A DNA stretch of 64,000 nucleotides from DASTPP01 sp035762175. GTDB taxonomy: Bacteria; Myxococcota_A; Polyangia; Polyangiales; Polyangiaceae. A model generated the notes under the pieces. That model did no database searches. It saw nothing but the letters and a program-made list of their open reading frames with translations, and had not been told where the DNA came from. The DNA is taken from positions 4,527 through 68,526 of the forward strand of contig DASTPP010000337.1 of the NCBI GenBank assembly GCA_035762175.1, written 5' to 3'. Of this stretch, positions 49,804 to 58,206 are shown piece after piece; position 1 is the stretch's first letter; the number at the start of each line of letters is the position of its first letter. The position numbers were made by a program, and so were the translations under genes.

Positions 49804-51498
49804 ATGAGGGAGCAAGAGGCACGCTTCGGCGACCCCGCTTGCCCCCCGTCCAAGGCCGAGCCCGGGCCCCTCGTCGTCGAACTGACGAGCCCGGGCCCCG
49901 AGTGGCGGGGTCGGCTCGGCCGCTGGATCGAGCACGAGGTGGCGCGCGCCCTCGCGGCGCCGAACGCGCCGCCCGCCCGCGTCTCGTTCGAGCCGGAGGC
50001 CGACCCGCACACGCTGGTCGGCCGCGCCCTCTCGCTCGGCGCCACCAGCCTCGTCGTCCGGCTCGGGTCGCTGCGCGCGGTGGCCACCGCCGATGGGCTG
50101 CTCGGCGTCGCCGACAGCGCGTCGCTGCGGCGCTGGGCGGCCGCCTCGCTCGAGCGCCCGCTCTCGCTCGAGCTCAGCGCGGCCGACGCGTCGATCCTGG
50201 CTTACGACGCGCCGCGCCCGCTCGCCGAGCTGCTCGGCCCCGAGGCGCCCGACGCCGCCCCCGGCCCCCGCTCGCCCCGCCCCTCGGCGCCTCCGCCCGC
50301 CGCCCCGTCGCCCCACGCTGCGTCGCGCGCCGCCGCGCCCCCGCCGCCGGCCGCCGCGCCCCCGCCGCTCGCGTCGCCCCGGGAGGTGCCCTCTGCGGCC
50401 GCGTCGCCCCCCGACGCGCCCCCGCCGGCGGCGTCGCCCGCCGACGAGCCGGCGACCGCTGCTGCCCCCCCCGCCGTTGCGCCCGCCGCTGCGTCCGCCG
50501 TTGCGCCCGCCGCATCCGCCGCTGCGCCCGCGGCAACGCCCGGGCGCGCCGCGGCGCCGCGGCAGGCCTCGCGGCCGGGCGGCCCAGGGCCCGCGGCGGC
50601 GCCCGCGCCGCGCCCGGTCGCGGTCCGGGCGGCGCCGACCCGGCTCTTTCCGGGTCTTGACGAAGCGGGGTGCCGGGCGTGTGCGGCCGAGCTCGAGGCC
50701 GCGCGCGGGCCGCACTCGCTCGCGCAGATCGAGCAGCTCTTCGTGCGCCGTTACCTGCCGCTCGCCGAGGCCGAGGCCTTCGGCATCGCCGACGCCCAGG
50801 CGCGGCGGTCGCGCGCGCAGTGGGCCGCCGCCTTCAGCCGGACGTACACCGAGAGCTTTGCCACCTTCCGCCCCGCGGGCAAGCGGCCCACGATGGTGCT
50901 CGACGCGCCCGCCATCGCGGGGCGTGCAGCGCGCCTGCACGGCGCCCGCACGACGCAACTCGTGCTCGTCGATGCGCTGCGCTTCGACCTCGGGCTGCGG
51001 GTGCACAAGCGCCTGGGCGAGCTCTTGCGCGGGCACGCGGTGTGTGCCGAGCGCGCAGTGCTCTGGTCGGCGCTGCCGAGCACGACGCCGACCCAGCTCG
51101 CGCTGCTCGCGCGCGGCCCCGAGGGGCTCGCACTGCCGCCGCCCGAGGCCGACGAGGAGCCCATCATCAACCGCGGGCGCGGCGTCGACGTCCCGCGACG
51201 CGTCAAGGTGGGGGCGCGCGACGTGCTCAAGCTCGATCTGGTCGAGGCGCGCCTGCGCGACTCGGCCGCGCCCTCGGGCCGGCTCGACGAGGTGGCCGAG
51301 GAGGTGGCCCAGGCGGTGGCGAAGTGCGCGCTCTCGCTACCGGCCCGCACGCTGCTCTTCGTCTTCGGCGACCACGGCTTTCTGCTCGACGAGGGCGAGG
51401 GGCGGGGCGAGCGGCCGGACGGCGCTTGGCAGGGCGGCGCGTCGCCCGAAGAGGTGCTCGTGCCGGGCTTCGCGTACCTGACGGGCGGCGTGCATTGA
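49804..51498 (+). CDS. PglZ-like alkaline-phosphatase-fold protein, stand-alone
   Basis: 564 aa from ATG 49,804 (GAAGG four bases upstream); the frame is open to a TTG at 49,690. Residues 25-140 form a first domain (WRGRLGRWIEHEVARALAAP, GATSLVVRLGSLRAVATADG). A Pro/Ala-rich linker (about 150-285) separates it from the C-terminal domain with TQLVLVDALRFDLGLRVHKR, WSALPSTTPTQLALLARGPE, LLFVFGDHGFLLDEGEG and GGASPEEVLVPGFAYLTGGV. DALRxD and FGDHGF are the metal-binding elements of PglZ-type proteins. PglZ occurs in BREX phage defence, but no BREX genes are near. Alone, its role is unknown. Confidence 0.65.
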   Translation: MREQEARFGDPACPPSKAEPGPLVVELTSPGPEWRGRLGRWIEHEVARALAAPNAPPARVSFEPEADPHTLVGRALSLGATSLVVRLGSLRAVATADGLLGVADSASLRRWAAASLERPLSLELSAADASILAYDAPRPLAELLGPEAPDAAPGPRSPRPSAPPPAAPSPHAASRAAAPPPPAAAPPPLASPREVPSAAASPPDAPPPAASPADEPATAAAPPAVAPAAASAVAPAASAAAPAATPGRAAAPRQASRPGGPGPAAAPAPRPVAVRAAPTRLFPGLDEAGCRACAAELEAARGPHSLAQIEQLFVRRYLPLAEAEAFGIADAQARRSRAQWAAAFSRTYTESFATFRPAGKRPTMVLDAPAIAGRAARLHGARTTQLVLVDALRFDLGLRVHKRLGELLRGHAVCAERAVLWSALPSTTPTQLALLARGPEGLALPPPEADEEPIINRGRGVDVPRRVKVGARDVLKLDLVEARLRDSAAPSGRLDEVAEEVAQAVAKCALSLPARTLLFVFGDHGFLLDEGEGRGERPDGAWQGGASPEEVLVPGFAYLTGGVH

Positions 51499-51632
51499 GG
51501 CCCCCACGGCCGCGCCCTCGCCCGCCCGCGTCCGTGAGGTTCGTGACGTCGGGCCGCGCGGGCGGACGGCCTTCGCGCCTCGGAAGAACCTTGTAGGCCC
51601 GGACGCCCGGCGCGGGTTAGCCTCGGCAATCG

Positions 51633-53099
51633 ATGAGCCTGCCCTCGGACCCGTCGCGCGCAGGCGCGCGAGCCCCGTCGAACGCGGACGCGGACGCGGA
51701 GGCGGCGCGCGAGGAGTTTCTCTTCCACCTCTACCGCGGCAGCGAGCTCCTGCAGGACGGCCGCGTGCACGAGGCCAAGGAGGAGCTCGAGTCGGCCCTG
51801 CGCCTGCAGCCGCTCGAGCCGAAGGGCCAGGACCTGCTGGCGGTCGTGTACTTTCGGCTGGGGCTCTACCCGCGGGCGATCGACATTTTCGCCGAATTGG
51901 TCAAAACCTTCCCGCGGGAGCGAACGCCGCGCATCAACCTGGCGCTCTGTTACCTGAAGACGGGCCAGTGCCAGCGGGCGCGCGACCTGCTCGAAGAGAC
52001 CGTGGTGCTGCACCCCGAGTACGAGCGGGGCTGGTCCTACCTGGGGCTCGCCTACGAGGGGCTCGGCGACCTGTGGCGGGCGCGCGAGGCGTTCTTGCGC
52101 GCGGGCCAGGCCGGCATGGCCCGGCGCATGGAAGAGCGCATGGGCACGGCGGGCGAGTCGGGCGGCGAGCTCGAGACGCCGACGGTCGAGCGCTACTACC
52201 ACGCCTTCGGCGGCTTCGAGCCCTCGTCGCCGACGCCGGCGATCGGCCCGCCGCCGCCGGGGCCCGGCCCGCCGCCGCCGCCGGGGCTCGGCCCGCCGCC
52301 GCCGGGGCTCGGCCCGCCGCCGCCGGACGCGAGCGAGGCCGTCAAGCACCAGCCGCCGCCGCGCCCGCTCTCGTCGCCGCCCCCGGCGCCGTCCGAGTAC
52401 GAGGGCCCGCCGGCGCCGCGAGCGCCCTCGCCGCCGCCGCCGGCGATCGGGGGCGACCCGGCGGCCGAGCGCTTTTTGCGCCAGCGCCAGGGCCACTGGC
52501 CCCGCGGCGCGGCGCCCTTCGTGCCGCACGAGCCCTCGGGCCACCTGTACGTGCGCGTCGGCGACGTCTTCGTCTGCCGCCCCGAGGCGCTCAGCGCGCT
52601 CTCGCCCGCGCCCGAGGTGCCCTGGCGCTTCGAGCCCTGGGGCGGCGAGGGCGCGGGCTGGGCCCCGGGCGAGGCGGGCGAGGGCTTCGCGCGCGTGCGC
52701 GGCCGCGGCCACCTCGCGCTCTCGGCGGCCGCGGGCCGCTCGCTGGCGGGGCTCTCGCTGCACGGCGGGCCCTTCTGGGTCGAGTGGCGCTCGCTGGTCG
52801 GCTTCGACGCAGCGCTCGCGCTCGAGCAGCTGCGCGCGCCCTTCGACGGCGGGGGGGCGGCGGGCCCCTGGGCACGAATCGAGGGGCGGGGGCTGGTCGT
52901 GCTGGGGCTGCCGGCGCGGCACCTGGCGTTCCGCGTCCCGCCGGGCGAGTCGGTGGTGGTGCGGCGCGGGGCGATCTGCGGCTGGTGGGGCCCGCTGCTC
53001 GCCGAGACCTCGGGGCTCGCGCGCGGCGGCGGCCAGGCCGCGCACGCCTTCGTGGCGTTCTCGGGCGAGGGCTTCGTGCTGACGGCCGGGGGCGGCTGA
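51633..53099 (+). CDS. TPR protein with C-terminal AIM24/DUF124-like domain
   Basis: 488 aa. Residues 30-175 are TPR repeats (LFHLYRGSELLQDGRVHEAK, AVVYFRLGLYPRAIDIFAEL, NLALCYLKTGQCQRARDLLE, WSYLGLAYEGLGDLWRAREA). A Pro-rich linker (PPPPGPGPPPPPGLGPPPPG) follows. The C-terminal 190 residues form a beta-rich domain (GHLYVRVGDVFVCRPEALSA, RGRGHLALSAAAGRSLAGLS, LHGGPFWVEWRSLVGFDAAL, HAFVAFSGEGFVLTAGG) like AIM24 proteins. No signal peptide, so probably cytoplasmic. It could be a scaffold; no enzyme motif. Confidence 0.75.
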   Translation: MSLPSDPSRAGARAPSNADADAEAAREEFLFHLYRGSELLQDGRVHEAKEELESALRLQPLEPKGQDLLAVVYFRLGLYPRAIDIFAELVKTFPRERTPRINLALCYLKTGQCQRARDLLEETVVLHPEYERGWSYLGLAYEGLGDLWRAREAFLRAGQAGMARRMEERMGTAGESGGELETPTVERYYHAFGGFEPSSPTPAIGPPPPGPGPPPPPGLGPPPPGLGPPPPDASEAVKHQPPPRPLSSPPPAPSEYEGPPAPRAPSPPPPAIGGDPAAERFLRQRQGHWPRGAAPFVPHEPSGHLYVRVGDVFVCRPEALSALSPAPEVPWRFEPWGGEGAGWAPGEAGEGFARVRGRGHLALSAAAGRSLAGLSLHGGPFWVEWRSLVGFDAALALEQLRAPFDGGGAAGPWARIEGRGLVVLGLPARHLAFRVPPGESVVVRRGAICGWWGPLLAETSGLARGGGQAAHAFVAFSGEGFVLTAGGG

Positions 53100-53125
53100 A
53101 GGCGGGCCGTGCTGACGGCGGGGGC

Positions 53126-53797
53126 TCAGGCGGGAGGGCGCGAGCGGCGCTTCTCTTTCGCCTCGACGGCGGCGGCGAAGAGGCGCACGTACTCGGCGGC
53201 GCTCGCGAGCGAGAAGACGAGCGAGACGTAGACGAGGCCGCGGCCGACGTGCACGAGGTCGACGACGCCGAAGCTGACGAGGCCGAGCGAGAGGCGGTAC
53301 GGGTAGCCGATGATGAGGCACAGGATGCCGATCATCTGCAGCGCCGTCTTCGACTTGCCCGAGTCGCCCGCGGCGATGACGACGCCCTCGGACGAGGCGA
53401 TGCTGCGCAGGCCCGTGATGCCGAACTCGCGGCCGAGCGAGAGCACGACGACCCAGGGCTCGATGCGTCCCATGTTGACGAGCCAGACGAGCGTCGCCAT
53501 GACGATGAGCTTGTCGGCGAGCGGGTCGAGGAACTTGCCGAGCACGCTGACCAGGCCTCGCCGGCGGGCGATGTAGCCGTCGAAGAAGTCGGTGATGGCG
53601 GCGCCGGCGTAGACGAGGGCGGCCCAGAAGCAGTCGCGCGGGCCGCCCCGGTCGAGCAGGACGAGCACGAGCGGGATGAGCAGGATGCGCCCGAGCGTCA
53701 GCAGGTTCGGCAGGTTCAGCGCGTCTTCGCTGAGCGGCCGCCGCCGCTTGGGCGCGCGCCGGGGGCGCCTGCGTGGGGGGTCGGGCTCGTGGGCCAT
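53126..53797 (-). CDS. pgsA: CDP-diacylglycerol-glycerol-3-phosphate 3-phosphatidyltransferase
   Basis: 223 aa from ATG 53,797, with AGAGGA upstream that selects it over the longer frame. Makes phosphatidylglycerol-phosphate. The CDP-alcohol phosphotransferase motif is complete: AAITDFFDGYIARRRGLVSV and LGKFLDPLADKLIVMATLVW (D-x2-D-G-x2-A-R ... G-x3-D-x3-D). Membrane helices include LLTLGRILLIPLVLVLLDRG and ALQMIGILCLIIGYPYRLSL. The N-terminal 25 residues are Arg-rich and Pro-rich, longer than usual. Converges with the TPR-AIM24 gene. Confidence 0.93.
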   Translation of the reverse strand: MAHEPDPPRRRPRRAPKRRRPLSEDALNLPNLLTLGRILLIPLVLVLLDRGGPRDCFWAALVYAGAAITDFFDGYIARRRGLVSVLGKFLDPLADKLIVMATLVWLVNMGRIEPWVVVLSLGREFGITGLRSIASSEGVVIAAGDSGKSKTALQMIGILCLIIGYPYRLSLGLVSFGVVDLVHVGRGLVYVSLVFSLASAAEYVRLFAAAVEAKEKRRSRPPA

Positions 53798-53896
53798 GGC
53801 CGCGTCCTCTCTAGCACGTCCGAAGCCCGCGCCTCGCCCCGCCCCGCGCGGCCGGGTTTCATGGACGCGCCCGCCCGTGCTAGACCGCGGCCAGCC

Positions 53897-54409
53897 ATGC
53901 CTCCCTCCCCCCGCCGGCACCTCCTTTTGCCCGCCCTGCTCGCGGCCGCCTCCGTCTTCGGGCCCTTCGTCGCCTGCGGAAAGCAGGCGGAGGGGCGCCC
54001 CTGCGAGCCGCTCAACGGCGACAACGACTGCGAAACGGGCCTCGTCTGCCGCGCCGTGCCGGGCGCCACCGACGCGCTCTGCTGCCCGCCCGAGGGCACG
54101 CAGGCGAGCAACGAGTGCACCGGCGCGGTCAACCTCGGCGGCTCGGGGGGGTCGGCCGGCTCGGGCGGCGGCGCCGGCAGCGGGGGCGGCGAGGCGGGCA
54201 CGGGCGGCTCGGGCGAGCAGGGCGCGGGCGGCGATGGGGGCGCGGGCGGCGCCGGGGGCACGGGCGGCGAGGCGGGCACCGGCGGCGCCGGGGGCACGGG
54301 CGGCAAAACAAACACCAACAACAACAACGGCAACGGCGGTCGCGCCGGCGGCGCGGGCTCGGGCGGCGACGCCGGCGCGGGCGGCGGCGCCGGGGCCGGG
54401 GGCACATGA
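53897..54409 (+). CDS. Gly-rich lipoprotein
   Basis: 170 aa from ATG 53,897. Signal LLLPALLAAASVFGPFVACG with the lipobox Cys in FVAC. A short Cys-containing region (GRPCEPLNGDNDCETGLVCR ... ALCCPPEGTQASNECTG) may be disulfide-bonded. Residues 85-170 are Gly repeats of the type GSGGSAGSGGGAGSGGGEAG and GGAGGTGGKTNTNNNNGNGG, disordered. Such Gly-rich lipoproteins are common in Polyangia and vary in repeat number. The stop overlaps the sctS start (ATGA), a surprising partner. Confidence 0.7.
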   Translation: MPPSPRRHLLLPALLAAASVFGPFVACGKQAEGRPCEPLNGDNDCETGLVCRAVPGATDALCCPPEGTQASNECTGAVNLGGSGGSAGSGGGAGSGGGEAGTGGSGEQGAGGDGGAGGAGGTGGEAGTGGAGGTGGKTNTNNNNGNGGRAGGAGSGGDAGAGGGAGAGGT

Positions 54410-54666
54410 CGCCGAGCCTGCAGCACGCGCTCGCCTCGGCCCAAGAGGCCCTGCTGCTCTCGGTCGTCATCAGCCTGCCGGCGCTCGCGGTCGCGGCCCT
54501 CGTCGGCCTCCTCGTCGCCATCGTGCAGGCGGCGACGCAGGTGCAAGACCAGACCATCGCGCACCTGCCTCGCCTCGTCGCCGTGGTCGGGGCGCTCGCG
54601 CTGCTCGGCCCCTGGATGGGCCGCCAGCTCGCCGCCTTCGCCGCCCGCATGCTCGCCGGCGGCTGA
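54406..54666 (+). CDS. sctS: Type III secretion export apparatus protein SctS (FliQ/YscS-like)
   Basis: 86 aa from ATG 54,406, overlapping the lipoprotein stop. Two membrane helices around the conserved centre: ALASAQEALLLSVVISLPAL, AVAALVGLLVAIVQAATQVQ, DQTIAHLPRLVAVVGALALL. The segment AIVQAATQVQDQT is the family signature. FliQ/SctS is part of the export gate and needs SctR, SctT, SctU and SctV; none is in the window. It might be a stray copy or belong to a dispersed T3SS. It lies 14 bases before the epmA-like gene. Confidence 0.85.
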   Translation: MTPSLQHALASAQEALLLSVVISLPALAVAALVGLLVAIVQAATQVQDQTIAHLPRLVAVVGALALLGPWMGRQLAAFAARMLAGG

Positions 54667-54679
54667 CGCGCCCCCCCGC

Positions 54680-55993
54680 ATGGCCGACGAGACGCTCTCG
54701 CCCGCCGACCTCGCGGGCCGCGCCCTCGGCGAGCGCGTGCGGGTGGGCGGGCGCGTGCTCGCGTCGGCGCCCGGCGCGCTCGTCGTCGCCGACGCCCTCG
54801 GCGCGCTGCGCGTCGCCCTCGAGCCGGCCGGGGCGAGCGCGGCCGGGCCCGGCGATGCCACAGGGGCGCCGGCCGGGGCCAAGGCCGAGAGGGCGGCCGG
54901 GCCCGACGACGCGACCGGTGCCGAGGCGGCCGGGCCCGGCGATCTCGTCGTCGTCGAGGGCCGGCTCGCCGCGGGCGGCCGGCTCGAGGGCGCCCGCGTC
55001 GCCTTCCGGCAGCGCCCCGCGGGCCCGCACGACGCGCCCGGGGGCGACGTGCGGCGCCTGCTCCACGGCGGCGTCGGGCGCGCGCTCGCGGCCCGGGCGC
55101 TGGCGCTGGGGGCGGTGCGCTCGTTCTTCGACGCGCGCGGCTTCGTCGAGGTCGAGACGCCGCTGCGCGTGCCCTGCCCCGGGCTCGATCCGCACCTCGT
55201 CGGCGTGCCGGCGGGCCCCGGCCGCTACCTCATCACCTCGCCCGAGTACCAGATGAAGCGGCTGCTCGCCGGGGGCGTGCCGCGCTGCTACCAGCTCGCG
55301 CGCTGCTTCCGCGGCGACGAGAGCGGGCGCCTGCACGAGCCCGAGTTCACGATGCTCGAGTGGTACCGGTCCTTCGCCGGGGTCGACGACGTCATGGCCG
55401 ACACCGAGGCGATCGTGCGGGCCGCGGCGGCCGCGCTCGGGCGGCCCGACCGGCTCGAGTCGGGGGGCCTCGTCGCCTCGCTCGAGGGGCCCTTCGCGCG
55501 CGTCACCGTCGCCGAGGCCTTCGCGCGCTACGCCGGGGTGGGCGAGGCCGAGATGCTGCGCCTCGCGGCCGAAGACGAGACGGCCTATTTTCGTGTCTTC
55601 GTCGAAGCCATCGAGCCGTCGCTCGCCGCCCTCGGGCGGCCCGCCTTCGTCGTCGACTTCCCCGTGGCGCACGCCTCGCTTGCGCGCCAGAAGCCCGCCG
55701 ACCCCCGCTACGCCGAGCGCTTCGAGCTCTACGCCGCCGGCGTCGAGCTGTGCAACGGCTTCGGCGAGCTGACCGACCCGGCCGAGCAGCGCGCGCGCTT
55801 CGAGCGCGACCTCGCGGCCCGGCGCGAGCGGGGGCTCGCGGCCTACCCCATCGACGAGCGCTTCCTCGCCGCGCTCGCCGAAGGCATGCCCCCCTCGGCC
55901 GGCAACGCGCTCGGCTTCGACCGGCTCGTCGCCCTCGCCCTCGGCGCGCCCTCGGTCGGCGCCGTGATGGCCTTCCCCGACGCGACGCTCTGA
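54680..55993 (+). CDS. epmA: EpmA-like elongation factor P lysyl ligase / class II LysRS paralogue
   Basis: 437 aa. The C-terminal catalytic domain shows class II motifs: SFFDARGFVEVETPLRVPCP (motif 1), ITSPEYQMKRLLAGGVPRCY, QLARCFRGDESGRLHEPEFT with MLEWYRSFAGVDDVM (motif 2) and SAGNALGFDRLVALALGAPS (motif 3). Without the anticodon-binding domain it corresponds to EpmA/GenX, which attaches beta-lysine to EF-P. Unlike the usual 325 aa, it carries an extra N-terminal region of about 110 residues with an OB-fold-like start (ERVRVGGRVLASAPGALVVA) interrupted by an Ala/Gly insert. epmB and efp are not visible. Confidence 0.75.
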   Translation: MADETLSPADLAGRALGERVRVGGRVLASAPGALVVADALGALRVALEPAGASAAGPGDATGAPAGAKAERAAGPDDATGAEAAGPGDLVVVEGRLAAGGRLEGARVAFRQRPAGPHDAPGGDVRRLLHGGVGRALAARALALGAVRSFFDARGFVEVETPLRVPCPGLDPHLVGVPAGPGRYLITSPEYQMKRLLAGGVPRCYQLARCFRGDESGRLHEPEFTMLEWYRSFAGVDDVMADTEAIVRAAAAALGRPDRLESGGLVASLEGPFARVTVAEAFARYAGVGEAEMLRLAAEDETAYFRVFVEAIEPSLAALGRPAFVVDFPVAHASLARQKPADPRYAERFELYAAGVELCNGFGELTDPAEQRARFERDLAARRERGLAAYPIDERFLAALAEGMPPSAGNALGFDRLVALALGAPSVGAVMAFPDATL

Positions 55994-56036
55994 GGCGCGC
56001 CCTCGCCGGCGCGACGCTCTGGCACGCCCTCGCCGG
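55981..56036. repeat. Tandem repeat at the 3' end of the epmA-like gene
   Basis: GCGACGCTCTGAGGCGCGCC CTCGCCGGC is followed at once by GCGACGCTCTGGCACGCCCT CGCCGGC, two near-identical copies of about 29 and 27 bases. The first copy contains the gene's stop codon. Confidence 0.7.
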
Positions 56037-56076
56037 CGCTGTCGCCCCGCCCTTCAGAACACCGCCCGCCGGCCGT

Positions 56077-56386
56077 CTCGCGCCGCCGGCCTCGACGCCC
56101 TCTCGGACGACGCGTTCCTCTCGGGCCTGCCCTCGTGCGTCGACGCGCTGCTCGGCCGCCCGCTCCAGGAGGCGCTCGACAGCCTTGCCGTCGTCGGCGC
56201 CGTCGGCCATCGCCGCTCGAGCGCCGCCGCCCGCTCGGCGAGCTCTACGAGCTCGTCCTCGCCGACGAGCGCGCCGACTGGGCCGCCGTCGCCGCGCTCG
56301 CCCGCCGCCTCTCGCTCAACGAGTTCGCCCTGAGCGCCGCCTACAGGGGCGCGATCGCCTGGACGCACCACACCTTCTTCGACTGA
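56077..56386 (+). pseudogene. EAL-HDOD (YuxH-type) signalling protein, C-terminal fragment with frameshift
   Basis: Two frames together encode GLDALSDDAFLSGLPSCVDA, LLGRPLQEALDSLAV, then after a one-base shift near 56,215 LERRRPLGELYELVLADERA, DWAAVAALARRLSLNEFAL and AYRGAIAWTHHTFFD. FLSGL..S..DALLGRPL and GPLGxLYxLVLAxERxDW are the C-terminal landmarks of EAL-HDOD proteins. The EAL domain and most of the HDOD domain are absent. This is a gene scrap left next to the epmA-like gene. Confidence 0.65.
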
Positions 56387-56524
56387 GGGCGCCCGGGCCC
56401 GCGACGCCGGACGGCCTCGACGCCCCCCCCGGCGCTCGGGTAAGCTGAGGCACGTTCGGCGTCTGTCCGCGGCCCCGATCAACCTACATCGGGCCCGAAG
56501 GGCGGGCGACGCGCGACGAGCCTC

Positions 56525-58168
56525 ATGAACGGCGGCCCCCTCGCCCCCCCTGCCGACCCCCCCGTCCAGAGCGTCGGCCGCTACGCGCTCGTCGCCGAAC
56601 TCGGCCGCGGCGGCACCTCCAACGTCTTCCTCGCCGTGGCGCAGGGCGAGCCGGGCGCCCGCCCCGTCGTGCTCAAGGTCCTGCGGGCGTACGACGAGGA
56701 CCGCGAGCTGCGCGGCATGTTCACCAACGAGGGCCAGCTCGCGCTGCGGCTGCAGCACCCGAACGTCGTGCGCACCTTCGAGACGGGCCGCGAGGGCAGG
56801 CAAGCCTTCCTCGTGATGGAGCACCTCGAAGGCCGCCCGCTCACCAAGCTGCTGGGCCCCGCGGGCGACGTGCCGCTGCCGCTCGCCCTGCTCGTGCTCG
56901 CCGACGCGCTCGAGGGCCTGCACTACGCGCACGAGCTCCGCGACCCCGAGGGCAACTCGTACAACATCGTGCACCGCGACGTCAGCCCCCACAACGTCTT
57001 CGTCACCTACGAGGGCGAGGTGAAGGTGCTCGACTTCGGCGCCGCGAAGTTCGCCGACGCGACCGCCGCCACCGCCGTCGGCGCCATCAAGGGGCGCCTG
57101 CGCTACATGGCGCCCGAGCAGGCGGCCGGCCGCCTCCTCGACCGCCGCGCCGACGTCTTCTCCATGGGCATCGTGCTCTGGCAGGCCATGACCGGGCGCC
57201 CGCTCTGGGGCGACCTCGACGACGCCACGGTCGTCTCGCGCCTGCTCCGCGGCGACATCCCCTCGCCGGGCCCGGCCCGCGCCGACATCACCCCGAACTT
57301 GCTCGCCATCTGCCGCCGCGCCCTCTCCCCCGAGCCCGCGCGTCGCTTCGAGACGGCCGCCACCTTCGCCGCCACCCTGCGCGCCGAGCTCAAGCGCCAT
57401 GGCGAGCGCGGCTCGCGCGACGCGCTGCGCGCCTACCTCGGCTCCCGCTTCGCCGCCGAGAAAGAGCGCGCCGAGCGCGTCGTCGACATGCGCCTGCGCC
57501 AGCTCTCGACCGCTGCTGCACCCTCGGCCGGCGCCTCCGACCCGCACACTGCCGCGACGCCTTCGGCCGGTGCCTCCGACCCGCACGCTGCCGCGATGCC
57601 TTCGGCCGGCGTCTCCGACCCGCACCCCGCCGCGGCGCCCTCGGCCGGCGCCTCCGGCCCGCACCCTGCCGCGACGCCCTCGGCCGGCACCGCCTTCCCG
57701 ACGCCCCCGCCGACCCCCGCTCCGCGCCGCCGCGATCTCGCCCTCACCGTCCTCCCCGCGGCCGGCATCGCCCTGCTCGCGTTGTTGCTGCTCGTGCGGC
57801 CCCACCGCACCGACGACCCCGATCGGCCCGCGCCCCCGCCGCCCTCGCTTGCCTCGCCCTCGACGCCCTCCGCCGCTACACCAGGCCCGCTCTCGGGGGT
57901 GCCCGGCGCCCCCGCCCCCCGCGCGGGCGCCGCCGACGTGACGACCGCCCCGGACGACGCCCCGACCGCCGCGACGCCTGCCGCCGGCGCCACCTCCGTC
58001 GTCACCGAGGGCGCGCCGCGCCCGCGCGCCGCGACGGCCGCGCCCCCCGCGCGACGCGACGGCGCGCCCGGCGTCGCGCCGACGACACCGCCGGCCGCCC
58101 CGTCGGCGAACGCTGCGCCCAGCGCCAGCGCGCCCGCCGCCCCGCCGGCTCGCCCCGAGGCCCCTTAG
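56525..58168 (+). CDS. Hanks-type Ser/Thr protein kinase with repetitive linker
   Basis: 547 aa. Kinase landmarks: LVAELGRGGTSNVFLA (Gly loop), VVLKVLRAYD (Lys51), NIVHRDVSPHNVFVTYEG (HRD 150-152), VKVLDFGAAKFADA (DFG 170-172) and LRYMAPEQAAGRLLDRR. Residues about 335-395 are five repeats of a 13-residue unit (APSAGASDPHTAA, TPSAGASDPHAAA, ...), encoded by a 39-bp DNA repeat. A membrane segment LPAAGIALLALLLLVRPH follows, then a Pro/Ala-rich extracellular tail. Like the kinase at 37,826 it is a membrane-bound signalling kinase. Confidence 0.93.
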   Translation: MNGGPLAPPADPPVQSVGRYALVAELGRGGTSNVFLAVAQGEPGARPVVLKVLRAYDEDRELRGMFTNEGQLALRLQHPNVVRTFETGREGRQAFLVMEHLEGRPLTKLLGPAGDVPLPLALLVLADALEGLHYAHELRDPEGNSYNIVHRDVSPHNVFVTYEGEVKVLDFGAAKFADATAATAVGAIKGRLRYMAPEQAAGRLLDRRADVFSMGIVLWQAMTGRPLWGDLDDATVVSRLLRGDIPSPGPARADITPNLLAICRRALSPEPARRFETAATFAATLRAELKRHGERGSRDALRAYLGSRFAAEKERAERVVDMRLRQLSTAAAPSAGASDPHTAATPSAGASDPHAAAMPSAGVSDPHPAAAPSAGASGPHPAATPSAGTAFPTPPPTPAPRRRDLALTVLPAAGIALLALLLLVRPHRTDDPDRPAPPPPSLASPSTPSAATPGPLSGVPGAPAPRAGAADVTTAPDDAPTAATPAAGATSVVTEGAPRPRAATAAPPARRDGAPGVAPTTPPAAPSANAAPSASAPAAPPARPEAP

Positions 58169-58206
58169 CGCCCCCGAGACGCCTCCGCGCGGCCGCCGGC
58201 GGCGCT

